Below, one piece after another: positions 9,121 to 23,151 of a stretch of DNA of 61,916 nt. Location: assembly GCA_026225275.1 (NCBI GenBank), contig JAMFSL010000239.1, forward strand, positions 1-61,916, read 5' to 3'. The DNA comes from Puia dinghuensis (lineage in GTDB: Bacteria > Bacteroidota > Bacteroidia > Chitinophagales > Chitinophagaceae). Both the position numbers and the translations under genes were made by a program. Under the pieces are notes generated by a model. It was not told where the DNA came from. It saw only the letters and a list, made by a program, of their open reading frames with translations, and ran no database searches. Each line of letters opens with the position of its first letter. Position 1 is the first letter of the stretch.

Positions 9121-10257
9121 TTAACGCCCGTCGGGTACGATCGCGCTATTTTTCAAATTCTGATCTACCTCCGCTTTGTCCAATGCTAATGCATAGGTTT
9201 GCTTTCCTTCCGAATCGATATGGACGGAGTCCACATGAACCCGATGGGTCACCACATTCCCGCTCATGTCCTTACTCTGTAAGATAAAACCCATTTGCTT
9301 TACGGCAAGATCCTGGTTATCCCTGATCACTTTAGCCTGCAGGGCATCGGGTGTTGCTGGCGCCTGCCCCTTACTGCACGACACTATTACAATAACAGCC
9401 GTTAGGACGGGTAAAACAAAAGCTTTCCGCGCCAGCGCAATGCCGCCGGAACGATGTTGACTGATCATCATAAGTCTTCTTTTTATAGGTGATTGAAAAA
9501 ATGCATGGACTGGTTCAAGGAACCTTCCCGCATATATTGATTGTAATAACATCCTGGCAAATCCCTCCGTATCGCCCTCCATATCCGCAGCGGTGTCGGC
9601 GATAAATTCATGAACCATCGTCAGCTCCTTCCGGATAAACCAAAACGACGGATTGATCCAGAAAAGACAGACTGCCAATTGAGAAAAAAGATTATCCCAG
9701 CCATGCCTCCCCTTAATATGCGCCAGCTCATGTTGAAAGATCTTCTGATTGACCGGATCGGCCAGCACGGCATCGCGCCGCCAGAATAAGGTAGAAAAAA
9801 AGGAAAAAGGCGCGCGGGGGTCATCCGTCTCGACAAGCATATATCCTCCCTTTCGCTGAGCGCCATGATTGAGACCCAAACCATGATCGCGACCCAGACC
9901 AAGATCGCAACCCAAACGATACGTCTGCCAGATCCGCCAGCTCAGCAAGCCGAGCAAAACCAGGCTGACTGCCACACCCGCCGCAAACATCACCATCAGG
10001 TACCGCGGGGCGCCCGCCACGTGCTCCACCGAAGCCGTCCCTGTGACCAATCCGACGAATCGCGTCGTGCCAACAGCGGCAAAAGGCTGCCAGGGAATGT
10101 GCACCAGCGGCAAGAGCAGACTTATCACCAACACCGACAATAAATAATACCGGTTATAAGCATGAAAGCGACGATTGCGCAAAGCGATCACGTAATAAGT
10201 CGTCAATACGCCGCTCACCAGCACCGACTTGACGAGGTAGGGTAGTAGCTGCTGCAT
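9121..10257 (-). CDS. BlaR1-like M56 metallopeptidase (membrane antirepressor)
   Basis: A 378-residue integral membrane protease of the BlaR1/MecR1 family. N-terminal membrane segments lie at about 7-25, 38-55 and 88-107, with a further segment after the protease motif. The zinc site is H176-E-L-A-H180 with E217 in the downstream H-E-F-I-A-D motif. In this family, signal sensing activates the protease to remove the partner BlaI repressor; the sensor domain here is short and is not a beta-lactam-binding domain, so the signal is unknown. It begins one base after the stop codon of the BlaI-type gene, so the two are co-transcribed. The cytoplasmic linker at about 117-135 is built from an 18-bp tandem repeat. 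Confidence 0.88.
   Translation of the reverse strand: MQQLLPYLVKSVLVSGVLTTYYVIALRNRRFHAYNRYYLLSVLVISLLLPLVHIPWQPFAAVGTTRFVGLVTGTASVEHVAGAPRYLMVMFAAGVAVSLVLLGLLSWRIWQTYRLGCDLGLGRDHGLGLNHGAQRKGGYMLVETDDPRAPFSFFSTLFWRRDAVLADPVNQKIFQHELAHIKGRHGWDNLFSQLAVCLFWINPSFWFIRKELTMVHEFIADTAADMEGDTEGFARMLLQSIYAGRFLEPVHAFFQSPIKRRLMMISQHRSGGIALARKAFVLPVLTAVIVIVSCSKGQAPATPDALQAKVIRDNQDLAVKQMGFILQSKDMSGNVVTHRVHVDSVHIDSEGKQTYALALDKAEVDQNLKNSAIVPDGR
9863..9916 (-). repeat. 18-bp x3 in-frame tandem repeat inside the M56 gene
   Basis: Three 18-bp units starting at 9863, 9881 and 9899 (CCATGATTGAGACCCAAA and variants with 3-4 changes). They encode alternating L-G-(L/R)-(D/N)-H-G in the linker between the third membrane segment and the protease motif. 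Unit length is a multiple of three, so copy changes would not break the frame. Confidence 0.8.
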
Positions 10258-10258
10258 C

Positions 10259-10618
10259 TTATTTCTTTTTTTTAAGTTGTTGTAAAAGAAGCTCCAGCTC
10301 TTTCACTGACAGTTTCTTCTCATCCACCAGAAAAGAAACGACATTGGTAAACGAACCTTCGAAATACCCCTTCGCCAATGTCGCCAACGTATCCCGGGAA
10401 TAATTGTCCTTCGAGACCAGGGGATGATACCGGTGGATGCGGCCGATATTTTCGACGCGCACAAAACCCTTGTCCACTAATGTCTTCAAGATCGTCGCAA
10501 CCGTATTTTTATGAGGTATCGGTTCGGGCATATTTTCCACGACCTCCATCAATAACCCGTTACCCATCTTCCATAAGACTTTCATCACCTGCTCCTCTGC
10601 TTTCGTCAATGCTTTCAT
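10259..10618 (-). CDS. BlaI/MecI/CopY-family transcriptional repressor
   Basis: A 119-residue winged-helix repressor. The N-terminal domain has L-T-K-A-E-E-Q-V-M-K-V-L-W-K and the recognition region N-T-V-A-T-I-L-K-T-L-V-D-K-G-F-V, hallmarks of the BlaI family. The C-terminal part carries the dimerisation region and ends in a lysine run. It is the first gene of an operon with the M56 protease. Two 14-bp inverted repeats lie 6-44 bp upstream of its ATG, as expected for autoregulation. Other targets cannot be read from this window, although the same operator could be searched for elsewhere. Confidence 0.93.
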   Translation of the reverse strand: MKALTKAEEQVMKVLWKMGNGLLMEVVENMPEPIPHKNTVATILKTLVDKGFVRVENIGRIHRYHPLVSKDNYSRDTLATLAKGYFEGSFTNVVSFLVDEKKLSVKELELLLQQLKKKK

Positions 10619-10623
10619 GTAAA

Positions 10624-10662
10624 ACTATATTTATAGTTCAAATATAAAACTATAAATCTAGT
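10624..10662 (-). promoter_or_regulatory. Paired BlaI-type operators
   Basis: Two dyads directly upstream of the repressor start: ACTATATTTATAGT (10624-10637, perfect) and ACTATAAATCTAGT (10649-10662, one mismatch). Their centres are 25 bp apart, about two and a half helical turns. Their position and symmetry fit two BlaI-family dimers covering the promoter. Confidence 0.72.
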
Positions 10663-10721
10663 TCAACAAAAAAATCTTTTCACCGGCGCCCGCGCGTCCT
10701 CTCCCTCGACCGGTCTCTTCC

Positions 10722-13166
10722 TCAGTTATCCCCCCTCAGACTAACCACCGGGTTGACCATCGCTGCCCTGACAGACCGCAAGCATACCGTCACCAATGTG
10801 ATCACCCCCGCCAAAACAACAGCCAACAGAAAAACCCACCACCCCATCGTCGTCCTATAAGCAAAACCCTGCAGCCAGTTATGCATCAACCAACCCGCAA
10901 CCGGGCACGCGATCGCCGCCGCCAGCAACACCAGCTTAAAAAAGTCCGCCGACAACAACCCCACAATCTGGTTGACAGAAGCCCCCAGCACCTTCCGGAT
11001 CCCGATCTCTTTGGTTCGCACCTCCGCAGCATAGGTGATCAACCCAAAAAGACCCAGGCAGGCAATAAAAATCGCAAAAATCGAAAAGGAGATGAAAATC
11101 CTGCCCGTGCGCTGATCCGATTCATATTGGTGATTGAAATCGTCGTCCATAAAGGAGTAAATAAAGGGATGTCCGGCCGACCCGTCCAGCGACCGGTAAC
11201 GTTGACCTAGCGTGGCGATCAGGGCCGGGATATTGTCTGTATGGATACGGAAAGAGACCGCATGCCGGTCGTCCTTCAGGTGAAAAACAATAGGTTGGAT
11301 CTTTTCGTGGAGGGTCCCGGCATTGAAATCTTTCACCAGCCCCAGGATATGATAGGTATCTGCCGAATCCGATCCCCTGTACAGGGGCTTACCAACAGGA
11401 TCGGGATAGCCCAATAGACGCGCAGCCGTCTCGTTGATCAGCACACCCGAAGAATCGGTTGTCAAATCAGGAGAAAAATTCCGGCCGCCGAGCAGCTTCA
11501 TCCCGAGAAGGGGGATATACTGTGCGTCGATATACCATCTTTGCAGCAGGAACGCCTTAGTGACATTCGCCGAGGCATCCTTATAATACGTAATACTGCC
11601 ATCATGCACCCTGTTCGGCAAATAACCCGTCATCGTACTGCCGGTCACCCCGGGCAATTGCTGCGCTTCCTGCTGGAATACTTTAGCCTGTTCGCCGAGA
11701 CTATTGGTATTGAAAATCGTTAGTACCTGGTCACGGTTATAGCCCAGGTCCCGGTGACGAATATAATCCAGCTGATTGTAGATCACCAGCGTGGCGATGA
11801 TCAGCGCGATCGAGATCGTAAATTGAAAAACGACCAGCCCGCGTCGAAACCCACTGTTTGTAAAGCCCATAGCCAAACGGCCCCGAAGTATCTGGATGGG
11901 TTTAAAGGCCGATAGATAAAATGCAGGATAACTTCCGGCCAATAGCCCCACCGAAACAGGACCCAGCAAAAACGCCACCACAATCCACCGTTTACCTAAT
12001 ACCCCGATTTGAAAATTCTTCCCCGACAAATGATCAAACCAGGACAATAATAGAACCGCGAGGAGAAAAGCCATCGCCCCGGCAATCATCGTCGTCAGGA
12101 CCGATTCGAAAAGGAAACCGGCGATCAATTCGCTCCGCGAAGCACCCAGCACCTTTCTGACGCCCACTTCCCGGGAATGGTCAGCACTCCGTGCCGTAGC
12201 CAGGTTCATGAAATTCATGCAGGCGATCAGCAATACGAGAATGGCTATCACCATGAAGATGCGAACCGTCGCAATGCTGCCGTTCGATTCGAATTCCCCC
12301 AGCACATTCGAATACAAATGGATATTGACCAGCGGAATGCAATACTCCCTGAAATAGTCGCCGTGTTCCGTCATTTCTTTCAGGCTGCCGTTGGCTTGTT
12401 GCTTTAAGTCAGGCGTTACATATTTGGCTACGGTTGCAGCCAGTATCCGGTTGATGTCGGTGATCGTCACCCCCGGTCTGGCCAAAATGTAGGTAGCGGA
12501 ATGGGGATTTCCCCAATGCCAGGAGTTTGAATACTTTTCAGCCATCGACTTGATGATATCAAAATGGAAATGGGATGCCGCAGGCATATCCTTCATGACC
12601 CCCGTGATCTGATAGATCCTTGGGGTATCCGTCGTACCGGAGGTGATATTGCCGTACATGGCGAGCGTCTTACCCAACACCGCCGTACTGTTGAAATATT
12701 TTTTAGCGATCGTCTCCGAAATCACTATCGTGTGCGGTCGTGCCAGGGCTTTGACTGGATCCCCTGCTATCATCGGCAGGGTGAAAACGCTGAACAGACT
12801 GGAATCGGCAAAAACCACCCGGGTTTCCAACTCATCCCCGCTTGCCGTTTTAACCATGACATCCCCCTGGGATCGGATACGAACCGCATTTTCAATTGGG
12901 GGATTTTCCTTGACCAGGGTCGGGCCCATGGGAAAAGGCGCATAATTCCCGATAAAGGCATTGCCGTTCAGATGCGCATCATAGACAATGCGGAAGATCC
13001 GGTCCGCCTTATCATTGTACCGGTCGTAGCTGAATTCGTCCGCCACGAAGAGCGTGATCAGCAGGCAGGCGCAAAGGCCCATCGCCAGACCTAAAATATT
13101 AATAATGGAAAAGGCGCGGCCTTTTCCGATATTCCGGAGAGCATTTCTCAGCAGGTGTTCGAACAT
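10722..13166 (-). CDS. FtsX/MacB-like ABC transporter permease
   Basis: An 814-residue permease with two tandem halves, each a MacB-type extracytoplasmic domain plus FtsX membrane segments. A first membrane helix lies at about 20-42 after an amphipathic start (L-L-R-N-A-L-R-N-I). The cytoplasmic loop motif G-V-R-K-V-L-G-A-S lies near residue 335 and recurs as G-I-R-K-V-L-G-A-S near 722. It ends V-N-P-V-V-S-L-R-G-D. No ATP-binding domain is fused or adjacent. In Bacteroidota these are usually annotated as ABC transporter permeases of unknown substrate, possibly mechanotransmission or export machines. The region upstream of its start carries a short tandem repeat. It is one of several paralogues in the window. 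Confidence 0.88.
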   Translation of the reverse strand: MFEHLLRNALRNIGKGRAFSIINILGLAMGLCACLLITLFVADEFSYDRYNDKADRIFRIVYDAHLNGNAFIGNYAPFPMGPTLVKENPPIENAVRIRSQGDVMVKTASGDELETRVVFADSSLFSVFTLPMIAGDPVKALARPHTIVISETIAKKYFNSTAVLGKTLAMYGNITSGTTDTPRIYQITGVMKDMPAASHFHFDIIKSMAEKYSNSWHWGNPHSATYILARPGVTITDINRILAATVAKYVTPDLKQQANGSLKEMTEHGDYFREYCIPLVNIHLYSNVLGEFESNGSIATVRIFMVIAILVLLIACMNFMNLATARSADHSREVGVRKVLGASRSELIAGFLFESVLTTMIAGAMAFLLAVLLLSWFDHLSGKNFQIGVLGKRWIVVAFLLGPVSVGLLAGSYPAFYLSAFKPIQILRGRLAMGFTNSGFRRGLVVFQFTISIALIIATLVIYNQLDYIRHRDLGYNRDQVLTIFNTNSLGEQAKVFQQEAQQLPGVTGSTMTGYLPNRVHDGSITYYKDASANVTKAFLLQRWYIDAQYIPLLGMKLLGGRNFSPDLTTDSSGVLINETAARLLGYPDPVGKPLYRGSDSADTYHILGLVKDFNAGTLHEKIQPIVFHLKDDRHAVSFRIHTDNIPALIATLGQRYRSLDGSAGHPFIYSFMDDDFNHQYESDQRTGRIFISFSIFAIFIACLGLFGLITYAAEVRTKEIGIRKVLGASVNQIVGLLSADFFKLVLLAAAIACPVAGWLMHNWLQGFAYRTTMGWWVFLLAVVLAGVITLVTVCLRSVRAAMVNPVVSLRGDN

Positions 13167-13249
13167 GATTCTTGGTTTTGGATCAGTGAAGCCGATCTCA
13201 TGAGATCCTCACCCCCGATTATTCCATATGAGTTTATCAAAAAAAATTA

Positions 13250-13310
13250 GCCCCGAAAAATGCAGACCCAAAAAATGCTTACCCCGAAAAATGCAGCCCC
13301 CGACAAATAG
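13250..13310. repeat. About 15-bp tandem repeat upstream of a permease gene
   Basis: Four degenerate units around the core CCCCGAAAAATGCAG (about 13250-13265, 13266-13280, 13281-13296, 13297-13310). The first and third units are nearly identical. The array lies about 85 bp upstream of the permease start at 13166 and about 55 bp before the plus-strand gene at 13367. Confidence 0.7.
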
Positions 13311-13366
13311 TCATATATCCGGGATTGGAACGCTTTTTAGTGCGTTTATATTCCTAAACTACTGCT

Positions 13367-14482
13367 ATGAAATGGTACATTAAATTCCTCGATTGCATTT
13401 TCGTCTCGATTGCTATCGTTGATTTTTACGATTCATTGGTGTTATATCCGTCTTTCTTCATTCCGGCGCTTTCGCACTATGTGCCTGTGCTCCGATTCAT
13501 CAATCTGCCTGTAACCATCTTCGCTGTGTTAATGGCCGTCGTTGGCCCCATTGTCTGGCATCGACGGGAAAAGAAAGGCAAAGTCGATTCCAGCCTTCTC
13601 CACGCTTGGTTTACAGGGATCATCCGCTATTGGCTGGCCGTGGAGATTTTTAATTATGGGTTCGCCAAGGTCTTCGGTACGCAATTCGCCGCCAGTTATT
13701 TCAGAGGCGACTCGGTCTGGAACAGCCTGTCGGGATATGATCTCACCTGGAACTATTTCAGCTATTCCTACGCGATGTCCTGTATCATTGCCGGAGTGCA
13801 GATCGTGGGATCTGGTCTGTTGTTATTCAGGAGAACTACTCTTTCAGGAGTCATCCTTCTATTGCCGGTCATGGTGAATATTGTCCTGATCGATACATTT
13901 TACTCCATTGCAGGCGGTGCACTGATGAATGCCATTCTGTTTACGCTAGGTCTGACTTACCTGCTCCTCCTTCAATGGAAAGCCATTGCCGACTTTTTTA
14001 AACGATCCCGGCCTTCGATGCCCGTCATTCATTTGGGAGGGCTAAAGAACCTGCTTCGCCTCGTTGTCGTCGGCTACGCCTTTGCGTTCATCTTCTTTAT
14101 CAGCAAAACGAAGGCGCCTTCCGATCTCGCGGGTAAATGGAAGGTCGATCAACTCATCAGGAATGGGGACACGACAAAGGCCAATGACTGGCTGACCGAC
14201 AGCTTATCCTGGAAAAATATTTACCTGGAAGACTATGGACGATTTACCTTTAGTCCCAATCCCTATTTTGTCGAATCAGCAAGAGCAACTATCGGCCTGT
14301 ATCACTATGAAGAGCCCAAAAAGAGGATCAGGTTTGTCATCAATCGCCCAAACCTGCCGCCCGATACAGTATATGCCGCAGTCAACATGACAGGTCCCGG
14401 CCATATGCAGTGGAGGATCAGCGATCGTAAAAATACCGTTTCCCTCAAATTGACCAAAATGAGGAACGATCTGCATCATTAA
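13367..14482 (+). CDS. DoxX-like integral membrane protein
   Basis: A 371-residue protein with about seven hydrophobic segments in residues 1-245, including a DoxX-like four-helix part with R-Y-W-L-A-V-E-I-F-N-Y-G-F-A-K. After residue 250 comes a soluble tail (L-A-G-K-W-K-V-D-Q-L onward) resembling a small lipocalin-like beta domain that opens with G-K-W. DoxX relatives have been linked to thiol redox or quinone chemistry, but no catalytic residues can be named here. It stands alone between the permease and the ABC operon. The function is not assigned beyond the fold. Confidence 0.55.
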   Translation: MKWYIKFLDCIFVSIAIVDFYDSLVLYPSFFIPALSHYVPVLRFINLPVTIFAVLMAVVGPIVWHRREKKGKVDSSLLHAWFTGIIRYWLAVEIFNYGFAKVFGTQFAASYFRGDSVWNSLSGYDLTWNYFSYSYAMSCIIAGVQIVGSGLLLFRRTTLSGVILLLPVMVNIVLIDTFYSIAGGALMNAILFTLGLTYLLLLQWKAIADFFKRSRPSMPVIHLGGLKNLLRLVVVGYAFAFIFFISKTKAPSDLAGKWKVDQLIRNGDTTKANDWLTDSLSWKNIYLEDYGRFTFSPNPYFVESARATIGLYHYEEPKKRIRFVINRPNLPPDTVYAAVNMTGPGHMQWRISDRKNTVSLKLTKMRNDLHH

Positions 14483-14589
14483 GATCGTTAAAAAGACCCT
14501 ATCCGAACCAGGCACATAAGATATTTAGTACAGAAAGTCCACAGTATTGCTATTTAGCTTTCAGAACCTGTCACTTAAACCTCCATACA

Positions 14590-15480
14590 ATGAAACTGGT
14601 GATCGATTCACTGTCCAAGACCTACGCCAACGGCGTTCATGCCCTCAAAGATGTGACCCTGACAATGAACAATGGCATGTTCGGCCTGCTGGGCCCCAAC
14701 GGCGCCGGGAAAAGCTCCCTGATGCGAACGATCGCGACACTCCAGGAGGCGGACAAAGGAAGTATATTCCTGGACGAGCTGGACGTGCTCCGCACCAAAA
14801 CGCACGTCCGCCATCTCCTCGGCTATCTCCCCCAGGAATTCGGCGTCTACCCCAAGATCCCGGCAGATAAAATGCTGGACCATATCGCACGGCTAAAGGG
14901 AATCGGCCAGGCCGGCGAGCGGCGGGATATCGTCAACGGACTCCTGGAAAAAGTGAATCTCTACAAAGACAGGCATCGGCATCTCGGCACCTATTCAGGC
15001 GGAATGAAACAGCGCTTCGGCATCGCGCAGGCATTGATCGGCGATCCCAAACTCATCATCGTCGATGAACCCACAGCCGGTCTCGACCCGGCCGAACGTA
15101 ACCGATTCTATAATCTGCTCAGCCAACTCGGCCAGAATACAATCGTCATCCTGTCGACGCATATCGTGGAAGATGTCAGTACCCTGTGTTCCAGCTTTGC
15201 GATCATTTGCAAGGGGGAAGTGCTGTATGCAGGCGATCCGGAAAAGGCCGTAGCCGCGTTGGCCGGCGCCATCTATTCCAAGGCCATCGACCAGGCGGAT
15301 ATCCAGTATTATCGCAACATCTACAAGGTCATCTCCACCCAGCTCAGGGCCGGCAAACTGCATATCCGGGTCTTGTCGCGGGAGGCAGAGCTACAGGATG
15401 GCTTCGTGGCCGCCGAGCCCAACCTCGAGGATGTCTATTTCAGCAATATTGCCACCCGGGTGGATGTGAATACACTGTAG
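14590..15480 (+). CDS. ABC transporter ATP-binding protein
   Basis: A 296-residue ABC ATPase. Walker A is G-P-N-G-A-G-K-S-S (about residues 38-46), the Q-loop is in Y-L-P-Q-E-F-G-V, the signature is Y-S-G-G-M-K-Q-R, Walker B with the catalytic Glu is L-I-I-V-D-E-P-T-A-G-L-D-P, and the H-loop is I-L-S-T-H-I-V-E-D-V. The tail (about 215-296) is typical of ABC-2 exporters. Its partner is the large permease fusion that starts 43 bp downstream, so the two form one transport unit. It is the only complete ABC ATPase in the window and is not next to any FtsX-type permease. Confidence 0.93.
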   Translation: MKLVIDSLSKTYANGVHALKDVTLTMNNGMFGLLGPNGAGKSSLMRTIATLQEADKGSIFLDELDVLRTKTHVRHLLGYLPQEFGVYPKIPADKMLDHIARLKGIGQAGERRDIVNGLLEKVNLYKDRHRHLGTYSGGMKQRFGIAQALIGDPKLIIVDEPTAGLDPAERNRFYNLLSQLGQNTIVILSTHIVEDVSTLCSSFAIICKGEVLYAGDPEKAVAALAGAIYSKAIDQADIQYYRNIYKVISTQLRAGKLHIRVLSREAELQDGFVAAEPNLEDVYFSNIATRVDVNTL

Positions 15481-15523
15481 GTCAATTTAAACCCATTCCC
15501 ATGTTCTTTTAAACCCAGTCCTC

Positions 15524-20142
<4,619 letters not shown>

Positions 20143-20320
20143 GCAACCTGCATATTCATCACATTCACAGGCAAAATGAAACCTTCCGGCGCTACTGCCA
20201 GGTTCCCTGGGAAAAATATTCCCCGTTCAAACACCAATCTCCGCCTGTTACGCCTCCAAAAAAGCCCGCAACCTAGAATGGCACGTTTTTAGAACTACAT
20301 AGAGCATAAAATGACATCAT

Positions 20321-20527
20321 ATGAACAAGACACTATTAGCAGTACTCGCCGGCATCGGAATCGGGATGCTGATTGCACCCGATAAAGGCTCTTCCACCCG
20401 GAAAAAGCTTCGCGGAAAATTCGAGGACTTTAAGGATGAAGCAGAAGACCAGGTTTCTGATCTGGTCGATAAAGGAAGGGAAGTGGTCAAGGCCGGCAAA
20501 TCTAAGTTGACAGATGTTTTGAATTAG
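20321..20527 (+). CDS. YtxH-domain small membrane protein
   Basis: A 68-residue protein: one N-terminal hydrophobic helix (L-L-A-V-L-A-G-I-G-I-G-M-L-I-A-P) with the family motif A-P-D-K-G-S-S-T-R-K-K-L, then an amphipathic charged helix. YtxH proteins (general stress type) are common in Bacteroidota; their molecular role is not established. A strong terminator follows, so it is transcribed alone. Confidence 0.8.
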   Translation: MNKTLLAVLAGIGIGMLIAPDKGSSTRKKLRGKFEDFKDEAEDQVSDLVDKGREVVKAGKSKLTDVLN

Positions 20528-20549
20528 CACGCTGCAACACAAAATACCC

Positions 20550-20584
20550 GGGACAAGCGAATAACATTCGTTTGTCCCTTTTTT
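20550..20584 (+). terminator. Rho-independent terminator after the YtxH gene
   Basis: Stem GGGACAA (20550-20556) with TTGTCCC (20572-20578), an inner CGAAT/ATTCG pairing and a loop around AAC, then six T residues (20579-20584). It also lies at the end of the convergent permease gene (stop at 20589). Confidence 0.85.
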
Positions 20585-20588
20585 ATGT

Positions 20589-23045
20589 TCAATTATTCGT
20601 CCGCAAACTCTCCACCGGATTAGCCACCGCGGCCCTGATCGCCTGCACGCTGATCGTGGCCAGCGCAATCCCCATCGCGGCCGCCCCGGCGATCACAAAA
20701 ACACCGGGATGAACAGTGATCCGATAGGCATAACCCTGCAACCACGCCTGCATGATCCACCACGCCACCGGAATCGCCAGCAGGAACGCCAGCACCACCA
20801 GCCCCAAAAAACCCTTCGACAAAAGATAAACCACCTGCTGCGTAGAAGCCCCCAGCACTTTTCGAATACCAATCTCCTTCGTCCGTTGCAGAATATTGTA
20901 AGCCGATAACCCCAGCAACCCAAAGCAAGCGATAATGATGGCCATAGCCGAAAATAAAGTGAACGTCTTCCCAAACTGCTCATCAGCCTTATATTGCAAC
21001 CCATAATAATCGTCCAGGTATAAATAGCTAAAGGGTTCCTCGGGGAAATATCGCCTCCAGATCTTTTCGACAGCGGCCTGGCGGTCATGCATATCATTCC
21101 CCTCCATCTTGATCGAATAACTATTCCGGTTGATGGGAGCAAAGAGAATGACCTCCGGATCGATCGGCCGCCTGAGCCCAAGTTGATGGATATCGGCAGT
21201 GACCCCGATCACCGTCATCGTATCCCGGCCAAAGCCTACTATCTTCTGGCCGATCGCCGCCTGCGCGCTGGCAAATCCCAGGCTGCGGGCGCCCTGTCCA
21301 TTTAATAGAACAGTCTTGCGATGCGCGTCCCCCGGAAAAGCCGTAGAATAATTCCTTCCGGCCAGCAGCTGAATGCCGAATTGCGGGATGAAATCATAGT
21401 CGACGCCCAGCACGTACATTGTGATCTCCGAGGGCGCTTGTATAGCCCTCACGCCTCTGGTCCAGGTGATCTCCTGGCCCATGACATTGGATGACGAGGC
21501 GATGCTTCTAATGCCCGGCACAGCCAGCAGCTCATGCCTGAACGCCTGAAAAATACCCATGTACAAAGAATCCTTCACCGTCTGCGGCCCCGCCAGCACC
21601 ATCGTCCGGCTGATATCCGCCCCCAGCCGCTGGTGACGCATATAGCTGACCTGCTGATAGACAATGATCGTTCCCGCGATCAAGATCACCGAAATGGCAA
21701 ACTGAAAAACGATCAGACCCTTACGCAGCAGCAGGCCGCCCGAAGTATTCCTGAAAGCGCCTTTCAATACCTTGATCGGCTCATAGCCGGAAAGGACAAA
21801 GGCCGGATACAGACCCGACAGGAGAACACCGCCGGCCAGCAGCGCGAAGAAGACCAGCCAGTATTCAAGGGTCATGCCAAAACCGGCCGGCCTCGTGCTG
21901 CCCATCAACCCGTTAAATACGGCCGCCAGCGCATACGCCGTACTGACAGCAAAGACCAAAGCGAGGATGTTCAACAATACGCTTTCCAGCAAAAATTGCC
22001 TGATCAGGTCGCCCCTGACCGCGCCCATCACCTTTCGAATGCCCACTTCTTTGGCCCGTTCCACACTTCGGGCCGTCGCCAGATTGATATAATTGATCCA
22101 CGCGATGCCCAGGATAAACCATCCTATCAGGAACAAAAAGGCCACCGCCTCCCCATTGCCATTCGTCTCCGCCTCTTCGACATAGTTCGAATAGAGGTGA
22201 ATGTCATGCAGCGGGGTGAGATGCAATTCGTCCCGCACCTGATTGCCTTCATTCTTGGGAAGGTGATTGATATAACGATCACAAAATGCCGGAAGCCTGG
22301 CTTCTAATCGCCGGGGATCCGTGCCCGGCCGGAGCTGCACATAAGTATAATAGTCAAACCAAAAAAACGAAGTATTGGCAGCATCCGTCGTATCGCCTAC
22401 CGTGCGCATATAGGACTCCAGCGTAGAATAGGGGGTGAGGAATTGCAGCACCAGATGCGCATTGGCGGGATAGTCCCTGAAAATACCCGAGATCGTATAA
22501 GGCCTGTTACCCGCCCCGTTGGCCGTTCGGATCTCCAGTTGCTTGCCCAGCGCATCCGCAGAACCGAAATACTTTCTCGCCATGCTTTGGCTAAGGATCA
22601 GTTGGTAAGGTTGACTCAGGGCGCTGGCCGGATTACCCTCGACCAATCGAACGCCCAGCATCCCCAGCGCCGCCGGATCCGCACAATACCCCTTCATCTC
22701 CGAGAATTGAGTGTTCGTTTTGGGATTGGCCATCACTACGCTCCAGTTATATAACCGGCATATGTTGTACACGTCGGGATAATCCTTCTTCAACAAGGGC
22801 CCGACAGCCGGATATACCGTGGCAGACTTCCATTGTAATTGCCCTTGTTCATACTGGTCCAGCCTCAGCCGGTAGATATTGGCGCCCGCCGGCTCAAACC
22901 GGTCATAGCTCCGTTCGTAGGACACATACTGAAAGACCAGCAGGCACGAGGTCATGCCGATCACCAGCCCGAGCATATTCAGCAAGGCAAACCCTTTTCG
23001 GGCGAGCAGGTTACGAACCGCGATCTTTATATAGCTGGAGAGCAT
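20589..23045 (-). CDS. FtsX/MacB-like ABC transporter permease
   Basis: An 818-residue permease starting at ATG 23045 (M-L-S-S-Y-I-K-I-A-V-R-N); ten further in-frame codons upstream are not conserved. The first helix is at about 20-42 and is followed by S-Y-E-R-S-Y-D-R-F, the family's typical post-helix motif. The loop motif is G-I-R-K-V-M-G-A-V near residue 335 and G-I-R-K-V-L-G-A-S near 728, and the end is V-A-N-P-V-E-S-L-R-T-N-N. Compared with the neighbour at 10722 it lacks the upstream tandem repeat. Substrate and ATPase partner are unknown. Confidence 0.88.
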   Translation of the reverse strand: MLSSYIKIAVRNLLARKGFALLNMLGLVIGMTSCLLVFQYVSYERSYDRFEPAGANIYRLRLDQYEQGQLQWKSATVYPAVGPLLKKDYPDVYNICRLYNWSVVMANPKTNTQFSEMKGYCADPAALGMLGVRLVEGNPASALSQPYQLILSQSMARKYFGSADALGKQLEIRTANGAGNRPYTISGIFRDYPANAHLVLQFLTPYSTLESYMRTVGDTTDAANTSFFWFDYYTYVQLRPGTDPRRLEARLPAFCDRYINHLPKNEGNQVRDELHLTPLHDIHLYSNYVEEAETNGNGEAVAFLFLIGWFILGIAWINYINLATARSVERAKEVGIRKVMGAVRGDLIRQFLLESVLLNILALVFAVSTAYALAAVFNGLMGSTRPAGFGMTLEYWLVFFALLAGGVLLSGLYPAFVLSGYEPIKVLKGAFRNTSGGLLLRKGLIVFQFAISVILIAGTIIVYQQVSYMRHQRLGADISRTMVLAGPQTVKDSLYMGIFQAFRHELLAVPGIRSIASSSNVMGQEITWTRGVRAIQAPSEITMYVLGVDYDFIPQFGIQLLAGRNYSTAFPGDAHRKTVLLNGQGARSLGFASAQAAIGQKIVGFGRDTMTVIGVTADIHQLGLRRPIDPEVILFAPINRNSYSIKMEGNDMHDRQAAVEKIWRRYFPEEPFSYLYLDDYYGLQYKADEQFGKTFTLFSAMAIIIACFGLLGLSAYNILQRTKEIGIRKVLGASTQQVVYLLSKGFLGLVVLAFLLAIPVAWWIMQAWLQGYAYRITVHPGVFVIAGAAAMGIALATISVQAIRAAVANPVESLRTNN

Positions 23046-23151
23046 ATTGGGCCTTTTACCATCCTGAGCCACCAACAGAATGCCCGTTTTTTAATAATTT
23101 GTAAAGCATGCCTTTAGCCATATCCGACTACCCCCGACTGTTCGGTATTGA

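Noticed and set aside
13250-13310. Possible CRISPR-like array (repeats upstream of permease)
   Set aside because: Units are directly adjacent without spacers and degenerate; this is a simple tandem repeat, and there are no cas genes.
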